Shown in pieces: positions 35,440 to 46,550 of a stretch of 64,000 nucleotides of DNA; the first letter of the stretch is position 1, and the number at the start of each line of letters is the position of its first letter. Both the position numbers and the translations under genes were made by a program. Source of the stretch: Saccharomycopsis malanga. Its lineage: Eukaryota; Ascomycota; Saccharomycetes; Ascoideales; Saccharomycopsidaceae. A model generated the notes under the pieces. That model made no database searches. It saw only the letters and a list, made by a program, of their open reading frames with translations, and was not told the DNA's origin. The stretch lies in the NCBI GenBank assembly GCA_004014935.1, contig CP025322.1, positions 2,294,001 to 2,358,000 of the forward strand. Direction: 5' to 3'.

Positions 35440-36200
35440 AGCATATAAATTGTTAAAATATGGTGAAGATTTTCGCTTTTTTTTTTAACAAAAATATGCC
35501 TGTATGCCTTACTATTGCCCAGTGGCCAAGTTGGTTGAGGCATGCGCCACGCAAAATAGTATGGGAAAACAAGTGTGGCGTTCCTCACTTTAGGTTTTGG
35601 TACTCGATTCGCGCTATCGACGTTTTGGAGTAGCCATCGAATGTTCTATTAAACTATGTCAGTGTTGTCGTAACGTTTTTGACTCAAAAAGCAATACAGT
35701 AATATTTTGAACTCTTTTACTATAGTATAGTACTACTTATAGTAAAAAATGTAAAATTGTCGCATAAATACTTGATATAATGGAAAATTGTCAATTTTGA
35801 CATGAAAGTGATTCTTTTAAGCCATATTCTAGTGTCTTTACAGAAACTCAAACCATACGAAAAATATGTTTCTATACTCTGTTAAATATAGAGTTTTATA
35901 TCATATAATTTGTTTTGAGCCTTGGCTCTTATGAATTATTTGCCAGTGAGAAAGAATCAATTTGTCAAAATAACACATTATTTGTTAAGAATCGTATTTT
36001 TCACCCCTCAGAAAGATTAACTTTGTTTCCTGACGTTACTCCGTAGTTTTTGGATTGCTTGATTTGCAATTTGTTCAGGATTTGAATGAGTTTTATGTCA
36101 AAGAAATAGGTATCTCAAGAGCTAAATAAATATTGCTTATTATATGTTCTCAGAGAAGCTTTTATTTAATAATAGTCATTATATATTGTCAGTTGTATAG
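35440..36200 (+). mobile_element. Family B element
   Basis: GCCTTACTATTGCCCAGTGG, TGGCCAAGTTGGTTGAGGCA, TACTCGATTCGCGCTATCG and the AT-rich body up to TCTCAGAGAAGCTTTTATTT. Confidence 0.8.
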
Positions 36201-36347
36201 AAAAAAGTGATGATGAGAGCCTGAATTAAAATTGAAGCAAAAAATACGAAATCTAGATTATTATTACTAAATTACTTTATAAATGTATAAATTGATCAGT
36301 ATAAACCCATTTCAACATGCTCACAACTACATTTTCTTATTTAGTAT

Positions 36348-36512
36348 AGTGGAAAGTAAGCATTTATTGGTCTAGGTTGTGTTCCAGACAGTTGTATTTG
36401 CCTGTGGATTCACGTTCAGTATCATACAAAGTGTTCGTGACAGGAATCGAACTCGGGTCCCTGTTAGGCTTTTTTTCTCGAGCACTGACCACTGAGCCAC
36501 ACGGCCCAGCGC
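36348..36512 (-). mobile_element. SINE A copy, 5' part with B box
   Basis: Complement strand: head GGGCCGTGTGGCTCAGTGG, GAGTTCGATTCC (B box near 36450), and CTGTCTGGAACACAACCTAG. The 3' end is missing here; a separate 3' part lies at 36665-36775. Confidence 0.85.
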
Positions 36513-36664
36513 AAAGGATAGAATTAAAAGCATGAAAGAGTCTACCACCAAGGATAATAGTTCGATAGATAACAAGCAGTAATACAAGCAGCTGACCCCT
36601 GCTTTCTACAATTTACATAGATATGCGGAAAACAGAAGTTCTGGGTAGTATTGATCTAAATGTA

Positions 36665-36775
36665 AATAATATCATATATTTCACGCCCAGTGCATATCTG
36701 TTTCGTATATACGCGTCTAAGGGGACTTGGTAAAGCCCAATAACGCCCTGTTAATCACAATGGACTTACCATTGA
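36665..36775 (-). mobile_element. SINE A copy, 3' part
   Basis: ATATCATATATTTCACGCCC, TCTGTTTCGTATATACGCG, TAAGGGGACTTGGTAAAGCC. It lies about 340 bp upstream of the ORM start codon. Confidence 0.8.
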
Positions 36776-37114
36776 ACTTCTTAGCCCATTTTCACTTCTC
36801 TTAGACTACTTGGAGAACATCTCTGGCCAAAGTGTATCCGCCAAAATGGCTCCCTGCGCATGTGATGCCTACAGAGCAACTTTTTCTTAGATTTCACAGG
36901 AAAAAAACATGATGTTTGTTTTGAGGGCAAGGGAATACAAACAAAGAGAATATACAGTGTATAAACGCTTACACCAGGAGAAGAAAATTGATTTGAAGCG
37001 ATATATCGACACGAATACAGTTTGTTGGAACCGTTTGGAGACATAAGTCACGCATTTGAAGAGACTTTTGCTCGTAGAACATTAAGCGCCATCATAACGC
37101 CACCAGCCATAAAG

Positions 37115-37681
37115 ATGACCACACACAATAGCTTATCGCCTATTCCATCGTCGCCAAAGTCGAGAAAAAGATCGTCGTCGATCATCTCGCACGTCGAGCC
37201 AGAAAGCGACGAGGAAATCAATGACCAGAACTCATTGCCAAATCTCAATGCCAACTGGGTGCATTCTAAAGGAGCCTGGCTCATCCACTTCTTCATAATA
37301 ATCTTGTTAAAAGCCTTCTTTAACGTCTTGCCAGGGTCCACAGCAGAGCTCTCGTGGACCTTGACCAACGCGGCGTATGTAATTAGCACTTATATAATGT
37401 TTCATCAGGTCAAGGGTACTCCCTTTGACTTCAATTCCGGGGCTTACGACAACCTCACCATGTGGGAACAAATAGATAACGGCGACCAGTACACTCCGAC
37501 AAAAAAGTTTTTGTTTTTGGTGCCAATTGCCTTGTTTTTGGTTTCAACCCACTATTCTAAATACGATTTGAACTACTTTATTTTAAACGGTATTCTCTGT
37601 TTGATTGGTTGTGTGCCTAAAATGGCGTTTACTCATCGCTTGAGAATCTCCATCCCTTTTTTAACCAAGGCTACTATCTAA
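37115..37681 (+). CDS. ORM2: ORMDL-family regulator of serine palmitoyltransferase
   Basis: 188 aa from ATG 37115; S. cerevisiae Orm1 and Orm2 are 222 and 216 aa (from memory), so the N-terminus is shorter. The serine triplet of KRSSSIISHVEPE (about residues 20-22) is where Ypk1 phosphorylates yeast Orm proteins to release serine palmitoyltransferase. The core has WVHSKGAWLIHFFIIILLKA, LSWTLTNAAYV, VKGTPFDFNSGAYDNLTMWEQ, IALFLVSTHY and the end THRLRISIP. It has four membrane helices in the ER. The choice between ORM1 and ORM2 is not decisive; only one is seen here. The open frame runs further upstream but has no earlier ATG. Confidence 0.95.
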   Translation: MTTHNSLSPIPSSPKSRKRSSSIISHVEPESDEEINDQNSLPNLNANWVHSKGAWLIHFFIIILLKAFFNVLPGSTAELSWTLTNAAYVISTYIMFHQVKGTPFDFNSGAYDNLTMWEQIDNGDQYTPTKKFLFLVPIALFLVSTHYSKYDLNYFILNGILCLIGCVPKMAFTHRLRISIPFLTKATI

Positions 37682-38090
37682 TGCCTTGATCCCTTTTAAA
37701 TAGACCTTTTGACGTGAAGATTTTCCATCTGGTTTCTGTCACAGTCCCCTTTTGCTGTTAGTTCTTTTTTATGCCTTTCTTTAGCAACTCGTTGCCATTG
37801 TCATTTGTCATCATGTTTGTTCTGTCCGTTTATTGCACGTCAGTTTTTAATAATACAAGTTTTTTCTTTTCTTTTGGTGGGTGTACAGTTTTTGCTATTT
37901 AAATATTATTGTAATATAAAACTGTCTAAAAATGACTTAAATACAGACTAGTGTTTGTTTTTATCATTGCATACAAAGCATGAAAGAATATCCATATACT
38001 TTATTCGCTAGACATTTTGCAATTATGATCACTAGCAAATGATTGATTCTTCTCAGCGATTTATCATTTTTTGATATTTTAGATATATCT

Positions 38091-38375
<285 letters not shown>

Positions 38376-38513
38376 GGCAAATGAGCAAGAAGAACATAGC
38401 ATAAGCTCAGACAAGGTTCTGAACTTGATTAATGACAAAACGATAACTGAAGCTTTGCTCTCCTATTTGGAAAAGGTCACTAGATACTCAACACAAGTAG
38501 TATCATCGGGACC

Positions 38514-38553
38514 AAGATAAGAAACTTTACTGGGTTCAAAATATCATTATTAG
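38514..38553 (+). mobile_element. SINE A 3' fragment
   Basis: AGATAAGAAACTTTACTGGG, TTCAAAATATC and ATTATTA, 138 bp after the ATT tract. Confidence 0.55.
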
Positions 38554-40380
38554 AAAACTGGCTTTCTGCAGAACTTAGAATAATCATTTGAAGCTCTTGT
38601 GAAAAGAGTTGAGTCTCAGCTAACTTGAGCAACTATTTAACATCTCTACTGAACAACATAACTGACGATAACCAATCTTTTCTATAGAAAGCCACACTTT
38701 ATTATAATCATTTGGTTCTTTCAAACTCCCTACTAAGCTGTAAGGAAATCTCTTTCCGTTTCTGATCTTAAAACACTTTTACAAAACTTGCTATAGGTCG
38801 GCAAGAAGCAGCCGTCTAGTTGGCGGATTTCTGTGTAGCAGAAAAGAGCTCTTTCATAGCATTGCAACTTAGTTTAGACAAGATAAACACCGTCGCTTGC
38901 TTCAAATGCAATTGTCAAAACAGATGGTGACTTTTAAACAGAATTAAATTGATTTGAAAAGACTTGTTTAGAATCCATTATGAGTTTTTCTGGAAACAGA
39001 AAAGACGTTATGATGAGCTTATACCTTTATCATAACGTAAAACAGTCACATTTAAATGTACTGTAATTGGACATGATCTCATCACCCCGTGGCATTAGGA
39101 TGCCAATTTAATCGTACGTTTCTCAAATTTTTTTATTATTTGTAGAAATCATAAAAGGGCGTGATAATAATAAGAAATGACAATCTAGAAATTGATGGAA
39201 TACAGTACAATTAGAATTGTATTGAAAGTTTCCATAGACCATTAACCTTGATTGGATTGTAACTTCAACTTTGAACAAAGAGTACCTTTTTGTTGATGTT
39301 TAGCAAACTGAGAATTAAAGAGAGACAAGCTACTGTGATTAATCTACATTGGAGTTTGATGAATATTTCGTTGTAAGTGCTTAGAGTTTTTCGATGTCAG
39401 ATTTTGAGAGTTGAACATGACAATGCATTACTTTTGGTATGTTTTGGATGAACTAGCAAACCATTAAAAGTTGTAACACTTCTGTTGGGTTGTAAGTATT
39501 GAAAATTCTCTTTCAGGTGTATTAGCATTTGGAAATGAGAGTGTGGGATCTCAGAGTACATTGATAATTGGAGATAACTACAAAATTTGAATCTCTCATC
39601 GTGGTTTGGTAAATAAATAAACATTTAGCCTCAGTAGTTTTAGTTTTGAATACAAGTAGTATTTATATCGATCCAGTATTGGTTTTGCATGATCTTATGT
39701 TTTCCGATGTGTGATGCTTTTAAAAGTTTATTTTAAGAAGTTGATTATTTGATTATTTGTTTTTCCATTAAATTAAATACTCGAAACTGTAACTTGAATA
39801 GAGACGATTCACCAGGACTAGGTAAGTAACATACCACTGAGATTACCTAGCAGGTTAAACTCCAATATTCGAAACAAGTTTTCTGTCGTCATAATCAAAA
39901 ATTCAACATTTTTACTAATTCTTTCTCATTGAAATACTCAACTATTTTGTCACAAATCCATTGAATGATCATATATTGAGCCATTTTACTAAAAGCTTTT
40001 TCTTTTAATCAAACCTTTACCAATTTAACCAAATGTTTTCTGTTTGATAAATGGTTTTTGTTAATCAAAAACTTTGCCATACGTTTTGCTCATTTTTCAG
40101 GACAATTCCGTTAAAATGGGTTTAAATTCATCAAATTGTTCAACAAGTGTACCATAATAGTTTTTAATTTATCAAACAATCAAGAAACAGTCAAAATAAA
40201 CGCTAGACAACTCCAATAATCCTTTTCAATTCCTAATAACAGAGAATGTAAATGATAATACATCGTATTACCAATCTGATCAATGTAATGGATTCCCAGC
40301 AAGTGAATTTCCAGAAATTAAGTCGTTTTATACCACTAGTAATTAAACATTCTGTTTAGCAAATGTTTGTATATTGAACT
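38554..40380. other. Intergenic region with nothing recognised
   Basis: About 1.8 kb, AT-rich, with stop codons in all frames. I see no SINE, family B element or gene. It ends in the upstream region of the 462-aa gene. Confidence 0.5.
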
Positions 40381-40383
40381 GTT

Positions 40384-40428
40384 AATATTGAAGCGCTAAT
40401 ATTGAAGCGCTAATATTAAAGCGCCAAT
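40384..40428 (+). promoter_or_regulatory. Three 14-bp repeats GAAGCGCTAATATT before a gene
   Basis: Three imperfect tandem units; the last reads AAAGCGCCAATAC. GCGCCAA is the complement of TTGGCGC, an E2F/MBF-like core. It lies about 70-110 bp upstream of the 40497 start. Confidence 0.5.
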
Positions 40429-40473
40429 ACGGACAAGATAGAAAAAACAACAAATCAAAACAACAGCGTTTAA

Positions 40474-40518
40474 ATGGCAATACAAAGCATTGAAAAATGG
40501 CAGAGAATGATGATATAA
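40474..40518 (+). promoter_or_regulatory. Upstream ORF overlapping the start of the 462-aa gene
   Basis: ATG at 40474 opens a 14-codon frame (MAIQSIEKWQRMMI) that stops at 40518, 21 bases past the main ATG at 40497 and out of frame with it. If the transcript starts before 40474, scanning ribosomes would have to bypass or leak past it. Confidence 0.55.
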
Positions 40519-41885
40519 GAGAAAACGAGGCCAGTTCTAAAGGTGGCAAATCACAAGAATATAAAAAGTTTGATATATTCAAACCTTTGCAAGATGATAA
40601 GACTGCTGAATCACAAGATGAGACGATGACCCATGAGTATCGATACTCTTTTTTGACTAGAAAACTGGACACAAACAAAGATACAGAGACCATCCAAATC
40701 CCCTTGAAGTCTACGCCCTTGTCTATTCAACATATTCAAAGACAAGCGACTCCTAAACCAAAAAATTTACGTATAATCTCCACACCAGGCCACTTTTCCT
40801 CGTTGATAAACTACGACAGCTCATTGGACAACATCTCCAATGGCAGTGTAAATACTCTATATAGCACAATTCATAAAAACATTAGCGACACTAGACACTT
40901 GGTAAATGAGCTTGGTTCCCGCCAAGCAACTCCTTCTACTAGTAGAATAGGCTCTCCAAGATTGTCGCTGCTAGAATTGCCAGCCAAATCGCTCAACAAT
41001 TATAATAACCATAACAAGTTTGAAAAAAATACGTTGAAAACCCCTTTGGCATTGCAAACTGACTTTTATCTCTCCACCATAGGATCTCTAAAGAGAAAAA
41101 TACACCAAGAATCCTCCAAGTCTAGTAAAAAGTCTATAGCAAATACTGATACCAAATATTCGCCATCAAATCGTATGAAAAGACTGTTTGATAATGTTTC
41201 CCATACTGATGGCCTAGATGATGTTCAAAATGTGTTTGATTTTGTCAATAGTAAAGATATTTTGAATGATGAATTAAATGACAGTTCAATTGATAAATTA
41301 AATGACAGCTCAATTGATAAATTAAATGACAGTTCAATTAAATTAAATAAAAAATCAATTGATAAATCCAATAACAAATTGAATAACAAATCAATTGATA
41401 AATCCAATAATAATCCAATTGATAAATTAAATAAAAAATCAATTGATAAATCCAATAACAAATTAAACAACAAATCAATTGATAAACCCAATAACAAATT
41501 AAATAACAAATCAATTGATAAACCCAATAACAAATCAACCAACGCTAAAAAAACCCTATCCAATAATTCCCCAACGATAACTAATCCAAACTCCCCAACT
41601 TCAATCAAAAACCAAATAAAAAAAATGTCCAGCAAACAATACAATCAAGAAAATGACAACTGGCCGCTTGACAAATGGAAACTTTTTGCCAAACTTGTCC
41701 AAGAAGCCCGTACCTTTAATGATTCTACAATAGTTTACAATGAAAAGGTTTACCAAGCATTTGGCATCCAGAGCAAACTTGAAATCAACCTCCGCATTGA
41801 AATTATCAAACATTTGTTACCAAAACTAAAAGGAATCTCTAAGGAAAGACCCGACAGAAAACAGAAACGTAGAAAAATTGCTTGA
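40497..41885 (+). CDS. Low-complexity protein with a conserved-looking C-terminal module, unknown
   Basis: 462 aa; not recognised. The N-terminal half is disordered with basic S/T-P motifs (STPLS, STPGH, TPSTS, GSPRLS). Residues about 260-350 are tandem repeats of KSIDKSNNKLNN type, with an SSIDKLND variant. The last 85 residues look folded and basic: WPLDKWKLFAKLVQEAR, then KVYQAFGIQSKLEINLRIEI and a KRRK end that could be a nuclear signal. The pattern of S/T-P sites, nuclear-type tail and E2F-like promoter words suggests a cell-cycle or nuclear role, but this is inference only. A minus-strand Leu-rich frame over the repeats is a shadow. Confidence 0.8.
   Translation: MAENDDIRENEASSKGGKSQEYKKFDIFKPLQDDKTAESQDETMTHEYRYSFLTRKLDTNKDTETIQIPLKSTPLSIQHIQRQATPKPKNLRIISTPGHFSSLINYDSSLDNISNGSVNTLYSTIHKNISDTRHLVNELGSRQATPSTSRIGSPRLSLLELPAKSLNNYNNHNKFEKNTLKTPLALQTDFYLSTIGSLKRKIHQESSKSSKKSIANTDTKYSPSNRMKRLFDNVSHTDGLDDVQNVFDFVNSKDILNDELNDSSIDKLNDSSIDKLNDSSIKLNKKSIDKSNNKLNNKSIDKSNNNPIDKLNKKSIDKSNNKLNNKSIDKPNNKLNNKSIDKPNNKSTNAKKTLSNNSPTITNPNSPTSIKNQIKKMSSKQYNQENDNWPLDKWKLFAKLVQEARTFNDSTIVYNEKVYQAFGIQSKLEINLRIEIIKHLLPKLKGISKERPDRKQKRRKIA
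41261..41540 (+). repeat. Coding tandem repeat in the 462-aa gene
   Basis: Imperfect units built from AAATCAATTGATAAATCCAA and AACAAATTAAATAAC encode SIDKSNNKLNNK. Units keep the reading frame. The first three units are TTCAATTGATAAATTAAATG variants. Confidence 0.85.
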
Positions 41886-42029
41886 CTTTATATACTGGTC
41901 ATATATTAGGCGTATATTTAATGTTTTGAACGCTCTAAACCTCGCCAACCAATTCCACAATAAAATCTATTACTAATATAACTGTATTGCCCAAATTTCT
42001 TGAAGCATTTTTGTCTGTATTGCTTTGCC

Positions 42030-42087
42030 TCTTGACATGGCGCGTATACACGAAACAAATATTTCTGGGCTTGAAATATAAGATATT
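42030..42087 (+). mobile_element. SINE A 3' fragment
   Basis: CTTGACATGGCGCGTATACA, CGAAAC, TCTGGGCTTGAAATATAAGA. Followed within about 20 bp by a family B element. Confidence 0.7.
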
Positions 42088-42107
42088 AGTTGATATGTCT
42101 ATATGCA

Positions 42108-43060
42108 ATGCCTTACTATTTCCAAGTGGCCAAGTTGGTTGAGTCATGCGCCACGCAAAATAGTGTGGAATATGGTGTGGCGTTCCGCACTTTGCATTGT
42201 GGGACTCGATTCCCGCTCTTGGTGTTTTGGAGTAATTGTCGAAGGTTTTATTGAATTGAATCAGTGTTATCCGAGTAAACTGATTTGGAAAAAGGTATAA
42301 TAGCATGCCAAATTCTTTTTTGCTATATTATAGTATTACTTATAATAAAAAATCTCAAATTTTCGAATAAATATTTGGTATAACGGAAAATTGACACTTT
42401 TGACAAAAAGTTGATTGTTTCCAATGTGTTTTTAAAGTATTTATAGTAACCCAAACTTTGCAAAAATTATGCTTCTACACTGTTTCAATCCTCCAGTTTC
42501 AATTCATGTATTTTGTTTTTGAGGCTTGGCTTTTATAAATTATTTAATAGTGAGAAAGCATCATTGTGTGGAAATTAACCCATAATTTGTTAAAAATTTT
42601 GTTCTTCACCCATCAGAAAGAATCTCTATTATCCTTAACATTGTTTTTGATTGCTTTTAATTTTATTTGAGCTTTTTCAAGAATTGGATGAGCTTTTTTA
42701 CCCAAAGAAACGCGTCTTTTAGAGCTAAAAAAGGTCTGGTTTATTATAGGTTCTCAGAGGAACTTGTATCTGATAATAATCATTATATATTGTCAAACTA
42801 GCATATTTCAACTTGCTGTATACATTGAATATTTTGTAGAGCTCTGTGAAGCGTAATGTGCTTATTAATAAGCTTTATACCTCTGTTCAGGGGAGTCCGT
42901 TTTATAAAAACATTTACTGCTATTCAACAAAAAGTTGCAAATGGTTTAATGTTCCTTTGACTTTACTTTTTTTGTTTTTTCACTGATCCAGTTTCTGATT
43001 TGTTCTATCACATTTTTATGGGAGTTGTATATTGACTGTGAATTGGTGATAAATTCACTT
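42108..43060 (+). mobile_element. Family B element, best full-length copy
   Basis: GCCTTACTATTTCCAAGTGG, TGGCCAAGTTGGTTGAGTCA, GTGGGACTCGATTCCCGCTC (T-arm-like), then about 800 bp of AT-rich body with CTTATTAATAAGCTTTATAC and ending near GACTGTGAATTGGTGATAAA, which matches the end of the minus-strand copy at 5310. No coding capacity. Confidence 0.85.
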
Positions 43061-43496
43061 CATAGTGTACATTCTTTTGTTAAAGATGAGACTAATAACT
43101 TTATTTTATAAAATGAAATCAATTGATAACGAGGCTTAGGACGCTGAAACTTGTAAAAAATTGAAAATAAAGGCTGTTTAAAAAGTTGATAATTTATTGG
43201 TAGTGCACCAACAATGTACATTAAATAATCATTCTTATCATGATGCAAATTAAGAAATGAAGGTGTACGTTAGCTGAGTGACAAACATATCCACATTTAC
43301 TTATTCTCAGTGGCTAGACTCAGCAGTCGATACTCAAGCCATTTACATTCTCCTTCATCGTTATCTTTATGAGTTGACAGAAGTGGTCTACATCACTTAA
43401 TCATCCTTTTAGGCATTTCATTGTTGTAATTGCTATTCAACACTCTATTTTCTCCTTTGTTTTACACTTCTTTTATCCTTTTACATAGTCAGCTAT

Positions 43497-43700
43497 GCCA
43501 CTGGGTCGTATGGCTCAATGGCTAGTGCTCACGGAGGAGATATGAAGGCCTGGCAGGATAGTTTAGCAGATGGTAGTCTTGGAAAAGAGAAAATGACCTA
43601 AAAAGATCAAGGGCGAGTAAATTATGGGATTTTGTAGCCAAGTTTTGGGTATATACGAAACTGGTATTTACTGGGCTTGAAATGTATGATAATAATAATC
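43497..43700 (+). mobile_element. SINE A copy inside the gypsy-like fossil
   Basis: GGGTCGTATGGCTCAATGG, GGCAGGATAGTTTAGCAGAT, CTAAAAAGATCAAGGGCGAG, TTTACTGGGCTTGAAATGTA and AATAATAAT. It interrupts LTR-like sequence. Confidence 0.85.
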
Positions 43701-44746
43701 GGTTAGTGGGATTGATGACTCATTATAATATGTGATTCCTTCATTGCCAATCCATTTCAAGTGACGATAGGCATTGAATATCAGACTACTACATATTGAT
43801 TGAACTGCTTGATTCACTGCACATTATTTAAATTTTATAATATTACCAACCAATTTCGTTAGTCGGTTTAACGATGCGACAACCTTTGCAAACCCTAGAA
43901 CATAATTGCGAAAGCAATTAAAGAAACCAAGAGCCTTCTGTAGGTCTTTCCCCGTAAGTCTCAGTTTGGCTTCGTCAAAAATAGTAGTGTTTCCTGCTGC
44001 AAAAGTATAGCCGGAAAATTCACCATTGGCTGCATTAGGCAGCACTTGCTGAGCTTACAAAAGACCTTCTTTTGACAAGTCATTTCAAAAAACTGGAGAG
44101 TAAAAAGTTCATCCACTGTTTTAATACTGAGATTACGTTCTGTACTGAACGCAGTAAACACGAAAGCTGTATAGTTACGACTGTTCTTCTCGAGTGGAAT
44201 CTGATGAGAAGACTTTGTCATGCAGAAACACTGACGTTTCACGTAATTTGAGCATAATTTGGTCAAGACGGGCCATTTCGGACGGATAAGACTAAAATAA
44301 TGAGCCGGAAATCCAATAGTAGTCTAAACTGGCCATTCTTCTTTTTGACAGTTCGAAATGGGTAAGGTTCTCAGAGGTACAATGATTTGTTTGCTTCAAT
44401 TTCTATCAAGTTGAAGAAAAGAGGTCTTGGTGTTAGCAGTAGAATGCGGAATATAAAGTGCATTCAACAAACTCAGATCTTCATCAGGTTTCCGCCAATA
44501 CCATTGATCTTTCCAGAGTAATCATCCAAATGAGTCAACAAGGTTTTGTCACAAATAATATGGCTTGAAGCACCGCTATCAAAAAACAAATTTTCTCTTT
44601 ATGACCAAGATTGACAAACCAAGCATTAGCGGCAAAAGTGCTTTTTATCTTTTCTGATTTTTGCACTGAATTCATCTTTTGGCGAAGCATTAGCATCTCT
44701 GGCAAGACCTACGGGTATCAATCTGTGTTATCTTATCAATTTTTCA

Positions 44747-44939
44747 GCCACTGGCCATTTGGCTCAGTGGTTAGTGCTCCTGGAGAAGATATAAAGACCT
44801 GGCAGGATAGTTTAGCGGATAATACCTTCAAACAGGAACAGGAGTGAGCCAACAATGATCAATATAAAATGATTAGACTTTACCAAGTCGTTTGGACATA
44901 GCACCTGTACTGGGCTTGAAACTATTATTATTATTATTA
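44747..44939 (+). mobile_element. SINE A copy inside the gypsy-like fossil
   Basis: GCCATTTGGCTCAGTGGTTA, GGCAGGATAGTTTAGCGGAT, GTGAGCCAACAATGATC, CTGTACTGGGCTTGAAAC and (ATT)6. Confidence 0.9.
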
Positions 44940-45789
44940 CTGTCAATAGTTGTACTCAATTCCATAATCATTTTTAGTTCAATTGTCAATAACTCTTTTC
45001 GAATTCATAACTATTTTTAGTGGTTTGTCAATTATTTTTATAATCACCAACTTTCTCCCATTTCGTCAATACCAGCAGAAAGCTAAAATCCCAGATGCCT
45101 ACGGCACTTTGCCGCCTCCTGCTGTACAACTAGAAACGTCCAGGAGCACTTTTGCCTCAAAGACTGACTGTGGGACTCGATGCCCAGGTGAGCTACAAGT
45201 GGAAACGAAACGTACTACATCTAAAAGAGACACCAGTGCAAGTACAGCCCGCTCATTTGAGGCTCATTGCGCTCTTACGAAAACCGCTGGCCCAAACACG
45301 AACATTGTGGAAAGTTGTGCACCCAGGGAGCCAAGTGCTGGTTTGTATCATTGATGGTGGACATCTATATGCTTCTAGCCTTATGACCAAGAAGATGCCT
45401 TGAGCCACTTTATTGTATCTCATCCTACTAATTGCTAGACTTAGCAGCTATACTCGAGCCATTTACATTTCCCGTCAGTTGACACAGGTAGTCTAGAACA
45501 CTGGATTACCCTTTTCGGTATCCCATTGTTCTAATTGCTATTCAACACTTGCTTGTTTCTTTGAGACTTATTCTACGCTTTTATATTGTGAGCTATTGTT
45601 TTACCCATGCAAATCCTGCGTAATATTACATGGTTGTATCAACCTGTCACTGTCTTCTCAAGCCACATCTGTCCGCTGGTATTGCACAAGTTGTCCATTG
45701 GTTTCTCTTGCTACCAATACCAGCCTCAGCAGCACTTTAAGTCTTTGAATACCTAGTATTTTAGCATTATACCATTCAATAGTAGTAAT

Positions 45790-45937
45790 CACTGGGCCAT
45801 TTGCTCAGTGCTCTCGGAGAAGAGAAAAACAAGACCGGGTGAGCCAAATAGCAAAAGAACAGGCTTTACCAAGTCCTTTAGGCATAGCACCTATACGATA
45901 TGTACTGGGCTTGAAATATATGATATTATTATTATAA
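45790..45937 (+). mobile_element. SINE A copy
   Basis: CACTGGGCCATTTGCTCAGT, CTCTCGGAGAAGAGAAAAAC, GCTTTACCAAGTCC, TGTACTGGGCTTGAAATATA and ATT units. AATAGTA on both sides may be a short target duplication. Confidence 0.85.
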
Positions 45938-46140
45938 TAGTATCATGAAAGTGATTGGATTAGTTTTTGCTTCTGGAAATGCTATACCAAAATGATTTCT
46001 ACTTGTTATCCATTTGTGATTCAACTATTAGTTGAATCTTCTAAAGGTTGTTTAGTCAATGTTCTGATGTGTGCTTTTTTTAAAGGAGACGAAACAGCAG
46101 GAGGATAAATATATACCAGCTTTTGCTGGTATCAAGGCAA

Positions 46141-46550
46141 ACTGTGATAATAACCATTCAATTTCAATAATAAACAGTTGGTTTCAATAACGACCATTCA
46201 ATTTCAATAACAACCATTCAATTTCAATAATAACCATTCAATTGTAATAATAACTATTCAATTTTAATAATAACCGTTCAATTTCAATAATAACCATTTA
46301 ATTTCAATAATAATCATTCAATTGTAATAATAACCATTTAATTGTAATAACAACCATTTAATTTCAATAATAACTTTTCAATTTCATTAATAACCATTTA
46401 GTTTTGATAACAACCATTTAATTGTAGTAACAACCATTTAGTTTCAATAACAACCATTCAATTTCAATAATAAACATTTAGTTTTGATAACAACCATTCA
46501 ATTTCAATAACAACCACTCAATTTCAATAATAACCATTCAATTGTAATAA
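46141..46550. repeat. 20-bp minisatellite CCATTCAATTTCAATAATAA
   Basis: About 20 units in almost unbroken 20-bp register with few variants (TTTCAATAAC, ATTGTAATAA). It ends about 100 bp beyond the SSH4 stop codon (SSH4 is on the minus strand), so it may be its 3' UTR or terminator region. Confidence 0.93.

Larger units (their letters stand above)
43308..45640 (-). mobile_element. Fossil Ty3/gypsy-like LTR retrotransposon
   Basis: Treated as a fossil. LTR-like sequence at both ends (about 45640-45349 and 43496-43308) reads on the minus strand, begins TGTAATATTA and has a TATAAAAG-type box. Inside, on the same strand, are a retroviral-type aspartic protease signature (DSGAS, around 44580) and reverse-transcriptase similarity of gypsy type (around 44220-43830). 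It is clearly broken, with several breaks, and old: two SINE A copies (43497-43700 and 44747-44939) have inserted into it. A somewhat GC-richer internal patch at 45080-45349 belongs to it by position. The LTR family also occurs alone elsewhere in the window. Confidence 0.7.

Noticed and set aside
41225-41644. Minus-strand Leu-rich, membrane-like frame
   Set aside because: Shadow of the Asn/Lys/Ser repeat of the 462-aa gene.
44983-45403. Two overlapping plus-strand frames of 83 and 123 codons
   Set aside because: They overlap the internal part of the gypsy-like fossil, which reads on the other strand; no protein family recognised.
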